Assembly (NCBI RefSeq): GCF_026008495.1 | Contig: NZ_BQUN01000128.1 | Span: forward strand, 3,474-67,473 | Direction of reading: 5' to 3' | DNA length: 64,000 nt | Source of the DNA: Streptomyces sp. A012304 | GTDB taxonomy: Bacteria > Actinomycetota > Actinomycetes > Streptomycetales > Streptomycetaceae | Part shown: positions 1 through 9,289 of the stretch, in pieces | How the letters are laid out: each line of letters begins with the position of its first letter | Position numbering within the stretch: position 1 is the stretch's first letter | Made by a program: the position numbers and the translations under genes | Notes under the pieces: model-generated | Databases searched by the model: none | Seen by the model: the letters and a program-made list of their open reading frames with translations, nothing else | What the model was told of the DNA's origin: nothing

Positions 1-64
1 CAGAAACTCCCGTCCGGTGAGTGAGACTGGTGCAACCGTAGACGGTATGAGGAAACGAGGTCGG

Positions 65-1357
65 ATGATGCGTACGCGTCCGCTGAAGGTGGCGCTGCTG
101 GGCTGTGGAGTGGTCGGCTCAGAGGTGGCGCGCATCATGACGACGCACGCCGACGACCTCGCCGCGAGGATCGGCGCCCCGGTGGAGCTGGCCGGGGTCG
201 CCGTGCGGCGGCCCTCCAAGGTCCGCGAGGGCATCGATCCCGCCCTGGTCACCACCGACGCCACCGCGCTGGTCAAACGCGGCGACATCGACGTCGTCGT
301 CGAGGTCATCGGCGGCATCGAGCCCGCCCGCACCCTCATCACCACCGCCTTCGAGTACGGCGCCTCCGTGGTCTCCGCGAACAAGGCGCTGCTCGCCCAG
401 GACGGCGCCGCCCTGCACGCCGTCGCCGAGGAGCACGGCGAGGACCTCTACTACGAGGCCGCCGTCGCCGGCGCCATCCCGCTGATCCGCCCGCTGCGCG
501 AGTCCCTCGCCGGCGACAAGATCAACCGGGTGATGGGCATCGTCAACGGCACGACCAACTTCATCCTCGACAAGATGGACTCGACGGGGGCCGGCTACCA
601 GGAGGCGCTCGACGAGGCGACCGCGCTCGGGTACGCGGAAGCCGACCCGACCGCCGACGTCGAAGGGTTCGACGCCGCCGCGAAGGCCGCCATCCTCGCC
701 GGGATCTCCTTCCACACGCGCGTGCGCCTCGACGACGTCTACCGCGAGGGCATGACCGAGGTCACGGCCGCCGACTTCGCCTCCGCCAAGGAGATGGGGT
801 GCACCATCAAGCTGCTCGCCATCTGCGAGCGGGCCGCGGACGGCGCGTCCGTCACCGCGCGCGTGCACCCCGCGATGATTCCGCTGACCCACCCGCTCGC
901 CTCCGTGCGCGGCGCGTACAACGCCGTCTTCGTGGAGTCCGACGCCGCCGGGCAGCTCATGTTCTACGGGCCCGGCGCCGGCGGTTCCCCCACCGCCTCC
1001 GCCGTCCTCGGCGACCTCGTCGCCGTCTGCCGCAACCGGCTCACCGGATCCACCGGGCCCGGCGAGTCGGCCTACGCCGCGCTGCCCGTGTCGCCGATGG
1101 GTGACGTCGTCACCCGCTACCACATCAGCCTCGACGTCGCGGACAAACCGGGCGTTCTCGCCCAGGTCGCGACCGTGTTCGCCGAGCACGACGTATCCAT
1201 CGATACGGTTCGTCAGCAGGGCAAGGACGGCGAGGCCTCCCTCGTCGTCGTCACCCACCGCGCGTCCGACGCGTCCCTGGCCGGGACCGTCGAGGCGTTG
1301 CGCAAGCTCGACACCGTGCGGGGTGTCGCCAGCATCATGCGGGTTGAAGGAGAGTAA
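65..1357 (+). CDS. hom: Homoserine dehydrogenase
   Basis: Makes homoserine from aspartate semialdehyde with NAD(P)H, at the branch to threonine and methionine. The 430-residue protein begins with a Rossmann GxGxxG segment (LLGCGVVGSEVA), carries the GTTNFIL substrate segment near residue 175, and ends in an ACT domain (YHISLDVADKPGVLAQVA) as expected for a threonine-feedback-regulated enzyme. I chose the ATG at 65 (or the adjacent ATG at 68) because a GAGG lies just upstream; an in-frame GTG at 17 would add 16 uncharacteristic residues. thrC follows after 6 bases, so the two are cotranscribed. Bases 1-64 hold no gene I can identify; they may be the 3' flank of lysA, the usual neighbour. Confidence 0.95.
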   Translation: MMRTRPLKVALLGCGVVGSEVARIMTTHADDLAARIGAPVELAGVAVRRPSKVREGIDPALVTTDATALVKRGDIDVVVEVIGGIEPARTLITTAFEYGASVVSANKALLAQDGAALHAVAEEHGEDLYYEAAVAGAIPLIRPLRESLAGDKINRVMGIVNGTTNFILDKMDSTGAGYQEALDEATALGYAEADPTADVEGFDAAAKAAILAGISFHTRVRLDDVYREGMTEVTAADFASAKEMGCTIKLLAICERAADGASVTARVHPAMIPLTHPLASVRGAYNAVFVESDAAGQLMFYGPGAGGSPTASAVLGDLVAVCRNRLTGSTGPGESAYAALPVSPMGDVVTRYHISLDVADKPGVLAQVATVFAEHDVSIDTVRQQGKDGEASLVVVTHRASDASLAGTVEALRKLDTVRGVASIMRVEGE

Positions 1358-1363
1358 CCAGCA

Positions 1364-2422
1364 ATGACCCACCAGTGGCGCGGAATCATCGAGGAGTACC
1401 GGGACCGGCTGCCGGTATCCGACAGCACGCCGGTCGTGACGCTCCGCGAGGGCGGCACGCCCCTCGTGCCCGCGCAGGTGCTCTCCGAGCGCACCGGCTG
1501 CGAGGTCCACCTCAAGGTCGAGGGCGCGAACCCCACCGGGTCCTTCAAGGACCGCGGCATGACCATGGCCATCACCCGGGCCAAGGAGGAGGGCGCCAAG
1601 GCGGTCATCTGCGCCTCCACCGGCAACACCTCCGCCTCCGCCGCCGCGTACGCGGTGCGCGCGGGCATGGTGTCCGCCGTGCTCGTCCCGCAGGGCAAGA
1701 TCGCGCTCGGCAAGATGGGCCAGGCCCTCGTGCACGGCGCGAAGATCCTCCAGGTCGACGGCAACTTCGACGACTGCCTCACGCTGGCCCGCTCGCTGAG
1801 CGACAACTACCCGGTGGCGCTGGTCAATTCGGTCAATCCGGTGCGTATCGAGGGTCAGAAGACGGCCGCGTTCGAAATCGTGGACATGCTCGGCGCCGCC
1901 CCCGACATCCACGTCCTGCCGGTCGGCAACGCGGGCAACATCACCGCCTACTGGAAGGGCTACAAGGAGTACGCCGCCGACGGCGTCGCCGCCGGGACGC
2001 CGCGCATGTGGGGCTTCCAGGCCTCCGGCAGCGCCCCGATCGTGCGCGGCGAGGTCGTCAAGGACCCGTCGACCATCGCCACCGCGATCCGGATCGGCAA
2101 CCCGGCCTCCTGGCAGTACGCGCTGGCCGCGCGGGACGAGTCCGGCGGTCTCATCGACGAGGTGACGGACCGTGAGATCCTGCGCGCCTACCGGCTGTTG
2201 GCCGCGCAGGAGGGCGTCTTCGTGGAGCCCGCGTCCGCCGCGTCCGTGGCCGGTCTGCTCAAGGCCGCAGAGCAGGGCAAGGTCGACCCGGGCCAGACGA
2301 TCGTGTGCACCGTCACCGGCAACGGTCTGAAGGACCCCGACTGGGCCGTCGCCGGCGCCCCGCAGCCGGTCACCGTGCCCGTCGACGCGGCCACCGCGGC
2401 CGCCCGCCTCGGCCTCGCGTAA
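1364..2422 (+). CDS. thrC: Threonine synthase
   Basis: PLP enzyme converting O-phosphohomoserine to threonine and phosphate. The 352-residue length fits the short, bacterial class of threonine synthases. The Schiff-base lysine is K62 in NPTGSFKDRGM, and the PLP phosphate-binding loop is visible as VLPVGNAGNITAYWKGY. It starts with ATG six bases after hom, with GGAGAG as ribosome site, so it belongs to the hom operon; thrB lies 242 bases further on and probably has additional promoter input. Confidence 0.96.
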   Translation: MTHQWRGIIEEYRDRLPVSDSTPVVTLREGGTPLVPAQVLSERTGCEVHLKVEGANPTGSFKDRGMTMAITRAKEEGAKAVICASTGNTSASAAAYAVRAGMVSAVLVPQGKIALGKMGQALVHGAKILQVDGNFDDCLTLARSLSDNYPVALVNSVNPVRIEGQKTAAFEIVDMLGAAPDIHVLPVGNAGNITAYWKGYKEYAADGVAAGTPRMWGFQASGSAPIVRGEVVKDPSTIATAIRIGNPASWQYALAARDESGGLIDEVTDREILRAYRLLAAQEGVFVEPASAASVAGLLKAAEQGKVDPGQTIVCTVTGNGLKDPDWAVAGAPQPVTVPVDAATAAARLGLA

Positions 2423-2427
2423 CGAGG

Positions 2428-2456
2428 TACACCCGGGGTTTCCCCTCGCGGGGGTG
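2428..2456 (+). terminator. Weak hairpin after thrC
   Basis: CCCC-TCGC-GGGG (2442-2454) nested in CACCC...GGGTG (about 2430-2456) directly after the thrC stop. There is no T-tract, so it is at best a partial terminator or mRNA-stabilising element between thrC and thrB. Confidence 0.3.
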
Positions 2457-2664
2457 CACAGGGGGCTTACGACACGCATCGTGCGCCTCCTGTGCGCCCT
2501 ATGTCGCCACAGAACCTTCCTTCGATAGGCTGTAGCGAACCCGCCCGCCGCATATGCCTCGCTCGCATGTGCCGAGTGCAGTGCCGCACCGGCGGCCCAG
2601 GGTCCTTCCCGTTCGTATCGAATGTCATTCGACAGTTCCGCAGCTCAAGGAGAGTCAACGAGCG

Positions 2665-3594
2665 ATGGCCGGTCCAGCGTTCCGCGCCGCCGCCGTCCGG
2701 GTGCGCGTCCCCGCCACCAGCGCCAACCTCGGCCCGGGCTTCGACGCCCTCGGCCTGGCGCTGGGGCTCTACGACGACGTGGTCGTCCGGGTGGCCGACT
2801 CCGGGCTGCACATCGACATCGCGGGGGAGGGCAGCGAGACGCTGCCGCGTGACGAGAAGCACCTCCTCGTCCGCTCCCTGCGCACCGCCTTCGACGTCCT
2901 GGGCGGCCAGCCGCGCGGCCTGGAGATCGTCTGCGCCAACCGCATCCCGCACGGCCGCGGCCTCGGCTCCTCCTCGGCCGCCATCTGCGCCGGCATCGTC
3001 GCCGCCCGCGCCGTGACCATAGGCGGGGAGGCCAGGCTCGACGACACGGCCCTGCTGGAGCTCGCCACCGAGATCGAGGGCCACCCGGACAACGTCGCGG
3101 CCTGTCTGCTCGGCGGGTTCACCCTGTCCTGGATGGAGGCGGGCGCCGCGCGGGCGATCAGGATGGAGCCCTCCGATTCCATCGTTCCGGTGGTTTTCGT
3201 ACCCGGGAAGCCGGTGCTGACCGAGACCGCGCGCGGTCTGCTCCCGCGCACCGTGCCGCACGTCGACGCCGCGACCAACGCGGGCCGTGCCGCACTGCTC
3301 GTCGAGGCCCTGACCAGGCGCCCCGAGCTGCTGCTGCCCGCCACCGAGGACCGTCTCCACCAGGAGTACCGCGCGCCCGCCATGCCGGCGAGCGCCGCCC
3401 TGGTGGAACGGCTGCGCGCCGACGGCATCCCGGCCGTCATCTCCGGCGCCGGGCCCACCGTCATGGCGCTGGCCGACGCCGGCACCGCCGACAAGGTCGA
3501 GGCGCTCGCGGGCGCGGACTGGGCCGCCAACCGGCTCGGACTGGACCTGCACGGCGCGAGCGTGCTGCCGCTCGCGCCCTCCGGTGACATTTAG
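2665..3594 (+). CDS. thrB: Homoserine kinase
   Basis: Phosphorylates homoserine to O-phosphohomoserine, the substrate of ThrC. It is a GHMP kinase of 309 residues: the N-terminal RVRVPATSANLGPGFDALG is the family signature and PHGRGLGSSSAA (about residue 97) is the ATP-binding motif; the C-terminal GHMP motif appears as ISGAGPTVMAL. The ATG at 2665 is preceded by AAGGAGAG at suitable distance; an upstream in-frame ATG at 2554 would add 37 residues not typical of the family. The 242-base gap before it is large enough for its own promoter. Confidence 0.95.
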   Translation: MAGPAFRAAAVRVRVPATSANLGPGFDALGLALGLYDDVVVRVADSGLHIDIAGEGSETLPRDEKHLLVRSLRTAFDVLGGQPRGLEIVCANRIPHGRGLGSSSAAICAGIVAARAVTIGGEARLDDTALLELATEIEGHPDNVAACLLGGFTLSWMEAGAARAIRMEPSDSIVPVVFVPGKPVLTETARGLLPRTVPHVDAATNAGRAALLVEALTRRPELLLPATEDRLHQEYRAPAMPASAALVERLRADGIPAVISGAGPTVMALADAGTADKVEALAGADWAANRLGLDLHGASVLPLAPSGDI

Positions 3595-3998
3595 CGCACG
3601 GTTGCCGGATTTCGAGAGGGGGAATGTTTGTTGGATCCGGTAGTGTTAATCTCAAGTCTGCACCCGACCCCACCATGGCGAGGTGCTTCGTGTCCCCGTC
3701 CGGGACAGACATTCTTCCGGGAGCTCCCCGAGCCGCACTGCGTTCCGTACGTCGTACCTGGGCAGTACGCCGTACAGCGACGCTGAGCGGTCCGACGGGC
3801 ACGCTCCGGAATCGGTGCGACCGCGCCACGTGACACCGGGTGTCACGGCTCGTCGAGGAAGCGCCAATCACCAGATATCTCTTCCGCCGCATAGGGCGGA
3901 CCACCGCCCCGGCTTCGCCACATCAAGGACCGAAGTCGGACAGCACAACCGGTCGCCGAGCCAGACAGGCCGACGTCCGCTCCAGGGAAGGACCCTTC
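3595..3998 (+). other. Long leader region of rho
   Basis: There is no gene in these 404 bases. The region holds the SigR-like promoter at 3620-3647 and a near-perfect hairpin (GTACGTCGTAC at 3747-3757 with GTACGCCGTAC at 3765-3775, one mismatch, 7-base loop). A long transcribed leader would fit autogenous attenuation, which is known for E. coli rho; here that is inference only. Confidence 0.5.
3620..3647 (+). promoter_or_regulatory. SigR-like promoter upstream of rho
   Basis: GGGAAT at 3620-3625 and GTT at 3645-3647 are separated by 19 bases. The consensus for the disulphide-stress sigma factor SigR of Streptomyces is GGGAAT, 18 (sometimes 19) bases, GTT. The spacing is one base longer than in the rpmE promoter of this window, so the call is tentative. 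It would give a leader of about 340 bases for rho. Confidence 0.45.
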
Positions 3999-5969
3999 GT
4001 GAGCGACACCACCGATCTGATGGGCGCACGTGTCGAGGAGACCGCTGCCGCGCCCGCCACGGACGCCTCCGCGCCTGCCACCGGTGCCGGCTCCCGGCGG
4101 CGCCGCGGTACCGGCCTCGAGGGCATGGTGCTGGCCGAGCTGCAGCAGGTCGCATCCGGCCTCGGTATCAGGGGCACCGCGCGGATGCGCAAGAGCCAGC
4201 TGATCGAGGTCATCAAGGAGGCGCAGGCCGCCGGCGGCGCCCCGGCCGCGAAGGCCGAAGCCCCCGCCGAGACCAAGCCGAAGCGCCGCGCCACCTCCAA
4301 GGCGCGCACGGGTGAGGCCGCCGCCGAGAAGAAGGCGGACGCCGCCCCGGCCGAGGCCCCCGCCGAGAAGGCCGTGGCCCAGCAGCAGATCGAGATCCCC
4401 GGCCAGCCGGCCAGCCAGGACGCCCCCACCGAGCGCCGCCGTCGCCGCGCCACCGCCGAGGCGGGCACCCCCGAGACCGTCACCGCCGAGGCGAAGGCCG
4501 CCCCCAAGGCGGAGACCCCCGCGCCGGCCCAGCCGGAGCAGGGCGAGGCCAAGGCCGACGCCGACTCCGCCGAGGGCCGTCGCCGTGACCGCCGTGAGCG
4601 CGGCCGCGACCGCGACCGCCGCGGCAAGGGCGACGACCAGCAGGGTCAGGGCGGCCAGCGTCAGCAGCAGAGCCAGCAGCAGGGCGGCGGCCGCCAGGAC
4701 CGCGGCGCCGGTCCGCAGGACGAGGACGACTTCGACGGCGGCCGCCGGGGCCGTCGCGGCCGCTACCGCGACCGCCGTGGCCGTCGCGGCCGCGACGACG
4801 TGGCCGTGGAGCCGCAGATCGCCGAGGACGACGTCCTGATCCCCGTCGCGGGCATCCTGGACATCCTCGACAACTACGCCTTCATCCGCACGTCCGGTTA
4901 CCTGCCCGGCCCGAACGACGTGTACGTCTCCCTCGCCCAGGTCCGCAAGAACGGCCTGCGCAAGGGCGACCACCTCACCGGTGCCGTGCGCCAGCCCAAG
5001 GAAGGCGAGCGGCGGGAGAAGTTCAACGCGCTCGTGCGGCTGGACTCGGTCAACGGCATGGCGCCCGAACACGGCCGTGGCCGCCCCGAGTTCAACAAGC
5101 TCACCCCGCTCTACCCGCAGGACCGCCTCCGCCTGGAGACGGACCCGGGCGTGCTGACCACCCGGATCATCGACCTGGTGTCGCCGATCGGCAAGGGCCA
5201 GCGTGGTCTGATCGTGGCCCCGCCGAAGACCGGCAAGACCATGATCATGCAGGCGATCGCCAACGCGATCACCCACAACAACCCCGAGTGCCACCTGATG
5301 GTCGTCCTCGTCGACGAGCGTCCGGAAGAGGTCACCGACATGCAGCGGTCGGTCAAGGGCGAGGTCATCTCCTCGACCTTCGACCGCCCGGCCGAGGACC
5401 ACACCACGGTCGCCGAGCTCGCCATCGAGCGCGCCAAGCGCCTGGTGGAGCTGGGCCACGACGTCGTCGTGCTGCTCGACTCGATCACCCGTCTGGGCCG
5501 TGCCTACAACCTGGCCGCCCCGGCCTCCGGCCGCATCCTGTCCGGTGGTGTCGACTCGACCGCCCTGTACCCGCCGAAGCGCTTCTTCGGCGCCGCGCGC
5601 AACATCGAGGACGGTGGCTCGCTCACCATCCTGGCGACGGCTCTCGTCGACACCGGCTCCCGCATGGACGAGGTGATCTTCGAGGAGTTCAAGGGCACCG
5701 GCAACATGGAGCTCAAGCTCGACCGGAAGCTCGCCGACAAGCGCATCTTCCCGGCGGTGGACGTCGACGCGTCCGGTACCCGCAAGGAGGAGATCCTGCT
5801 CGGCAACGAGGAGCTGGCCGTCGTCTGGAAGCTGCGCCGGGTGCTGCACGCGCTCGACCAGCAGCAGGCGATCGAGCTGCTCCTCGACAAGATGAAGCAG
5901 ACCAAGTCGAACGTCGAATTCCTGATGCAGATCCAGAAGACGACGCCCTCTCCGGGCAACGGCGACTGA
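3999..5969 (+). CDS. rho: Transcription termination factor Rho
   Basis: Hexameric RNA helicase that ends transcription at Rho-dependent sites. The protein is 656 residues, much longer than the 419 of E. coli, because an Ala/Glu/Lys- then Arg/Gly/Gln-rich region (about residues 75-265) is inserted in the N-terminal part, typical of Actinobacteria and thought to add RNA binding. The Rho N-terminal helix domain (about 35-75) precedes it and the cold-shock RNA-binding domain follows (about 280-350). Walker A is APPKTGKT near residue 408, and the ATPase core and R-loop (LVDTGSRMDEVIFEEFKGTG) are intact. The GTG at 3999 is preceded by GGGAAGGA; the upstream ATG-like extension at 3840 lacks family character. 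Confidence 0.95.
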   Translation: MSDTTDLMGARVEETAAAPATDASAPATGAGSRRRRGTGLEGMVLAELQQVASGLGIRGTARMRKSQLIEVIKEAQAAGGAPAAKAEAPAETKPKRRATSKARTGEAAAEKKADAAPAEAPAEKAVAQQQIEIPGQPASQDAPTERRRRRATAEAGTPETVTAEAKAAPKAETPAPAQPEQGEAKADADSAEGRRRDRRERGRDRDRRGKGDDQQGQGGQRQQQSQQQGGGRQDRGAGPQDEDDFDGGRRGRRGRYRDRRGRRGRDDVAVEPQIAEDDVLIPVAGILDILDNYAFIRTSGYLPGPNDVYVSLAQVRKNGLRKGDHLTGAVRQPKEGERREKFNALVRLDSVNGMAPEHGRGRPEFNKLTPLYPQDRLRLETDPGVLTTRIIDLVSPIGKGQRGLIVAPPKTGKTMIMQAIANAITHNNPECHLMVVLVDERPEEVTDMQRSVKGEVISSTFDRPAEDHTTVAELAIERAKRLVELGHDVVVLLDSITRLGRAYNLAAPASGRILSGGVDSTALYPPKRFFGAARNIEDGGSLTILATALVDTGSRMDEVIFEEFKGTGNMELKLDRKLADKRIFPAVDVDASGTRKEEILLGNEELAVVWKLRRVLHALDQQQAIELLLDKMKQTKSNVEFLMQIQKTTPSPGNGD

Positions 5970-5985
5970 CGTCCCGGCTTCCGTC

Positions 5986-6022
5986 AAAAGGGCCGCTCCC
6001 CGATCCGGGGGGCGGCCCTTTT
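5986..6022 (+). terminator. Intrinsic terminator after rho
   Basis: AAAAGGGCCGC...GCGGCCCTTTT: a long GC-rich stem flanked by A4 on the left and T4 on the right, 17 bases after the rho stop. The symmetrical A/T tails allow function in both directions. Confidence 0.85.
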
Positions 6023-6110
6023 CGCTGTTCACGGGCAAGGTACGATCACGCCTTCGGTCGCCTATTCGACCGTGCACCTGGTGAACTTCAGATCCCGAGG
6101 GGGGACTTGA

Positions 6111-7901
6111 GTGGGTACACCCACGTCCGGGGGCGGACGGCACAGACGCCGGCTGCGGATCGCACTGCCCGTCACCGCCGCCGCGGTCGCCGCCGCCGTC
6201 GCCGGAGCGCTGCTGACCTCGTCCGCGCAGGCCTCCGAGGCCCCGCCGACGCCCGTCCGCAGCGGCCCGTCGCTCGCGGAGCTCCAGAAGCGCATCGCGG
6301 GCGCCCTCGCCGGTGACGACCTGCCCGGACAGACCGCCTCCAAGGCCTCCCTGAGCGCGAGCACCGGCGCCACCACCGTCGACCCGAAGATCATCGGCGG
6401 TACCACGACGACCATCACCACGGCCCCGTGGATGGCCCAGCTCTGGTACAGCGACAACCGCGGCACCTCGTCCACCAGCGACGACATCGGCTTCTTCTGC
6501 GGCGGCGCGGTGGTGGCACCGACGAAGATCCTCACCGCCGCGCACTGCATCAAGGGCTACGACTGGAAGGCCCACGGCTCCGTCGTCACCGGCACCTCGC
6601 AGCTGCCGACCGGCACCGACCTGCACGGCGGCACGGCCTCCGGCGTCTGGCGCCAGTGGTACCACCCGTCGTACAACGCCGCGACCATCGACAACGACGT
6701 CGCCGTCCTGACGCTGCCGAACCCGGTGAAGGCCACGCCGATCCGGATGACGACGAACCTGGACTCCACGTCGTACAAGGTCGGCACCCAGGCCACCGTC
6801 TACGGATGGGGCCGCACCAGCTCCACCTCGGAAGACATCTCGGACAACCTGAAGGCGGCCACGCTGCCGATCCAGGCCGACGCCACCTGCTCGAACTACT
6901 ACGGCGCCGACTACATCAAGGGCCACATGGTGTGCGCGGGCACGCCCGCCACCGGCAGCGACACCGGCACCACCAGCGCCTGCAACGGCGACTCCGGCGG
7001 CCCGCTGGTCGTCGACAACCGGATCGTCGGTGTCGTCTCCTGGGGCGTGAAGGACTGCGTCGAGAGCGGCGCGTACAGCGTCTTCGCGAAGATGTCCACG
7101 TACGTCGGCCCGTCCTACCCGCGGGTGGACGACACCAACCTCAGCGGTGACCACCTGGCCGACCTGTGGGTGCGCAGCTCCTCCACCCAGACCGGCTACG
7201 AGCTGGACTCCAAGGGCTCCTCGCTCGCCGCGCGCGTCTCCTGGGGCACCTGGAGCGGCTTCAACATCGTCCTCCAGACCGACCTGGACCGGGACGGCTA
7301 CCAGGACCTGCTGCTGCGCCGGTCCTCGGACGGCGACGTCTTCTGGAAGCACTTCGTCCCCGCCAGCGGGACCTGGGCCACCCAGCTCATCGGCGACAAC
7401 TGGAAGACCCGCCGGGCGATCGTCACCCCCGGTGACGTCACCGGCGACTACCTGCCCGACCTGCTCGCCGTCGACTCCACCGGCGTCCTGTGGACCTACC
7501 CGGGCAAGGGCAACGGCACCTTCTCCGCGCCCGTGAAGGTCGGCTCCGGCTGGAACCAGTACAACTTCGTGCGCGGTCACGGCGACTTCACCGGCGACGG
7601 CAAGGCCGACCTGCTGGCCCGCAACTCCAGCACCGGCGCGGTGTACCTGTACCCGGGCACCGGCACGGCCGGCACGACCGCGTTCTCCGCCCGGATCAAG
7701 GTGGCGACGTGGAGCTCCACGACGTACAACGCCTTCGCCGCCGTCGGTGACGTCAGCGGCGACGGCCGGGCCGACTTCCTGGCCCGCACGCCCGGCGGCA
7801 CGCTCTACCTGTACAAGGGCACCGGCAAGGCCAGCACTGCGATCTTCGCCACACGGGTCTCGCTCGGCACCACCTTCAAGCAGTACGACATCTTCGGCTG
7901 A
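6111..7901 (+). CDS. Secreted S1 serine protease with VCBS repeats
   Basis: Extracellular protease of 596 residues. An Arg-rich N-terminus, hydrophobic stretch and Ala-x-Ala site (about residues 12-42) form a signal peptide. The trypsin-fold domain begins near IIGG (about residue 94) and shows the triad H145 (TAAHC), D196 (DNDVAVL) and S295 (GDSGGP). Six residues before the catalytic Ser is Ser (SACNGDS), not the Asp of trypsin, so chymotrypsin-like specificity is more likely. Residues about 340-596 hold four or five FG-GAP/VCBS units (DLDRDGYQDLLL, DVTGDYLPDLLA, DFTGDGKADLLA, DVSGDGRADFLA), a beta-propeller-like adhesion module. GTG start with GAGGGGGG upstream. Flanked by terminators on both sides, so monocistronic. 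Confidence 0.9.
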   Translation: MGTPTSGGGRHRRRLRIALPVTAAAVAAAVAGALLTSSAQASEAPPTPVRSGPSLAELQKRIAGALAGDDLPGQTASKASLSASTGATTVDPKIIGGTTTTITTAPWMAQLWYSDNRGTSSTSDDIGFFCGGAVVAPTKILTAAHCIKGYDWKAHGSVVTGTSQLPTGTDLHGGTASGVWRQWYHPSYNAATIDNDVAVLTLPNPVKATPIRMTTNLDSTSYKVGTQATVYGWGRTSSTSEDISDNLKAATLPIQADATCSNYYGADYIKGHMVCAGTPATGSDTGTTSACNGDSGGPLVVDNRIVGVVSWGVKDCVESGAYSVFAKMSTYVGPSYPRVDDTNLSGDHLADLWVRSSSTQTGYELDSKGSSLAARVSWGTWSGFNIVLQTDLDRDGYQDLLLRRSSDGDVFWKHFVPASGTWATQLIGDNWKTRRAIVTPGDVTGDYLPDLLAVDSTGVLWTYPGKGNGTFSAPVKVGSGWNQYNFVRGHGDFTGDGKADLLARNSSTGAVYLYPGTGTAGTTAFSARIKVATWSSTTYNAFAAVGDVSGDGRADFLARTPGGTLYLYKGTGKASTAIFATRVSLGTTFKQYDIFG

Positions 7902-7909
7902 ACCCACAG

Positions 7910-7934
7910 GTGAGCGGGGTAAGCGCCCGCTCAC
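7910..7934 (+). terminator. Hairpin after the S1 protease
   Basis: GTGAGCGGG-gtaagcg-CCCGCTCAC, a perfect 9-bp stem nine bases after the stop codon. First of two tandem hairpins. Confidence 0.6.
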
Positions 7935-7940
7935 TCGAAC

Positions 7941-7981
7941 ACGCTCCGTGCCCGGTCTGGCTCAGGCCGGGCACGGAGCGT
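7941..7981 (+). terminator. Strong terminator hairpin after the S1 protease
   Basis: ACGCTCCGTGCCCGG pairs with CCGGGCACGGAGCGT over 15 perfect base pairs with an 11-base loop. It is the second of two tandem hairpins separating the protease from the LCP gene. Confidence 0.8.
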
Positions 7982-8120
7982 TGTGCAACCCTGGCTCGAG
8001 TTTCCCCGTCTGACAGGACGGAGTGACGATTGGTGCGGTAAGGGGCCGACCCGGATGTACCGGGCCGGCCTGTCCCTGACCGCAGGGGGTAACCGACCGG
8101 AGACGAGAACCGAGGAGCAC

Positions 8121-9272
8121 ATGTCCGCCGAGAGCACGCCGGAGCCCGGCATACCGGGAGAGGCCGGCACACGGGACGAGCACGACGGCAGCGGCCGCCA
8201 CCGCGCCGAGGGCCGGCGCCGCAAGTCGCGCGCCCGCGGCAAGGGCCTGCTGATCGCGGCCTGGACCGCGGCGGGCGTCGTCGCCCTGGGCGGCACCGGA
8301 GCCGGCTACCTCTACTTCAAGCTCAACGGCAACATCAAGAGCGTCGACATCGACCAGGCCCTCGGCACCGAGCGGCCCACCAAGGTCGACAACGGCTCCG
8401 AGAACATCCTCGTCCTCGGCTCCGACACCCGCTCCGGCACCAACAAGAAGCTCGGCGGCGGCACGGACGACGGCACCGCCCGCTCCGACACGGCGATGAT
8501 CGTCCACGTCTACGAGGGCCACCAGAAGGCCGGTGTGGTCTCCATCCCGCGCGACACCCTCATCGACCGCCCCGAGTGCACCGACAGCCGGGGCACCACC
8601 CACGACGCGGCCCGCGACGTGATGTTCAACTCCGCGTACACCACGGGCGGCGCGGCCTGCGCGGTCAAGACCGTGGAGTCGATGACCGGCGTCCGCATGG
8701 ACCACTACCTGGAGGTCGACTTCGCCGGCTTCCAGAAGCTGATCGACGAACTCGGCGGCGTCGAGGTCACCACCACCAAGGACATCGACGACCCCGACAG
8801 CCACCTCCGGCTCAAGGCCGGCACCCACTGGCTGAGCGGCGAGCAGGCCCTCGGCCTGGTCCGCACCCGGCACGGCGTCGGCGACGGCTCCGACCTCGGC
8901 CGCATCCAGCTCCAGCAGGCCTTCGTCAAGGCCCTGGTCGAGCAGGTCAAGCAGGTCGGCGTCCTCACCGGCGGCGGCACCGCGCTGTACGACCTGGCCG
9001 ACACCGCCACCAAGGCCGTCACCACCGACTCCGACCTCGGCTCCCTGAACGCCCTCATGTCCTTCGCGAGCGGCCTCAAGGGCATCTCCGCGTCCGACAT
9101 GACCATGGTCACCATGCCGGTCCGCTACGACCCGGCCGACCCCAACCGGGTCTTGGTGGAGCGGGCCAAGGCCCAGCTGGTCTGGAACGCCCTCAAGAAC
9201 GACAAGCCCATCCCCAAGGCGGCGACGACCGGCACGGCCACCGGTGAGGCCGACGGTGTGGTGACGTCCTGA
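8121..9272 (+). CDS. LytR-CpsA-Psr (LCP) family cell-wall ligase
   Basis: LCP enzymes transfer lipid-linked wall polymers to peptidoglycan outside the membrane. The 383-residue protein has a charged cytoplasmic N-terminus (about 1-40), one membrane segment (LLIAAWTAAGVVALGGTGAGYLYF, about 43-66), and an extracellular LCP domain with the conserved NILVLGSDTR, SDTAMIVHV and VSIPRDT motifs whose Asp and Arg residues bind the polyprenyl phosphate. ATG start with GAGGAG. In S. coelicolor this position is SCO5358. The WecA-type enzyme encoded 5 kb downstream could make a substrate for it; that link is inference. Confidence 0.88.
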   Translation: MSAESTPEPGIPGEAGTRDEHDGSGRHRAEGRRRKSRARGKGLLIAAWTAAGVVALGGTGAGYLYFKLNGNIKSVDIDQALGTERPTKVDNGSENILVLGSDTRSGTNKKLGGGTDDGTARSDTAMIVHVYEGHQKAGVVSIPRDTLIDRPECTDSRGTTHDAARDVMFNSAYTTGGAACAVKTVESMTGVRMDHYLEVDFAGFQKLIDELGGVEVTTTKDIDDPDSHLRLKAGTHWLSGEQALGLVRTRHGVGDGSDLGRIQLQQAFVKALVEQVKQVGVLTGGGTALYDLADTATKAVTTDSDLGSLNALMSFASGLKGISASDMTMVTMPVRYDPADPNRVLVERAKAQLVWNALKNDKPIPKAATTGTATGEADGVVTS

Positions 9273-9289
9273 GGGCCGAGCGGCCCGCG

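Noticed and set aside
3843..7934. Minus-strand open frame of 1363 codons opposite rho and the protease
   Set aside because: Antisense shadow of GC-rich coding DNA: low-complexity Gly/Val/Leu/Asp translation, no domain, and two well-supported genes on the other strand.
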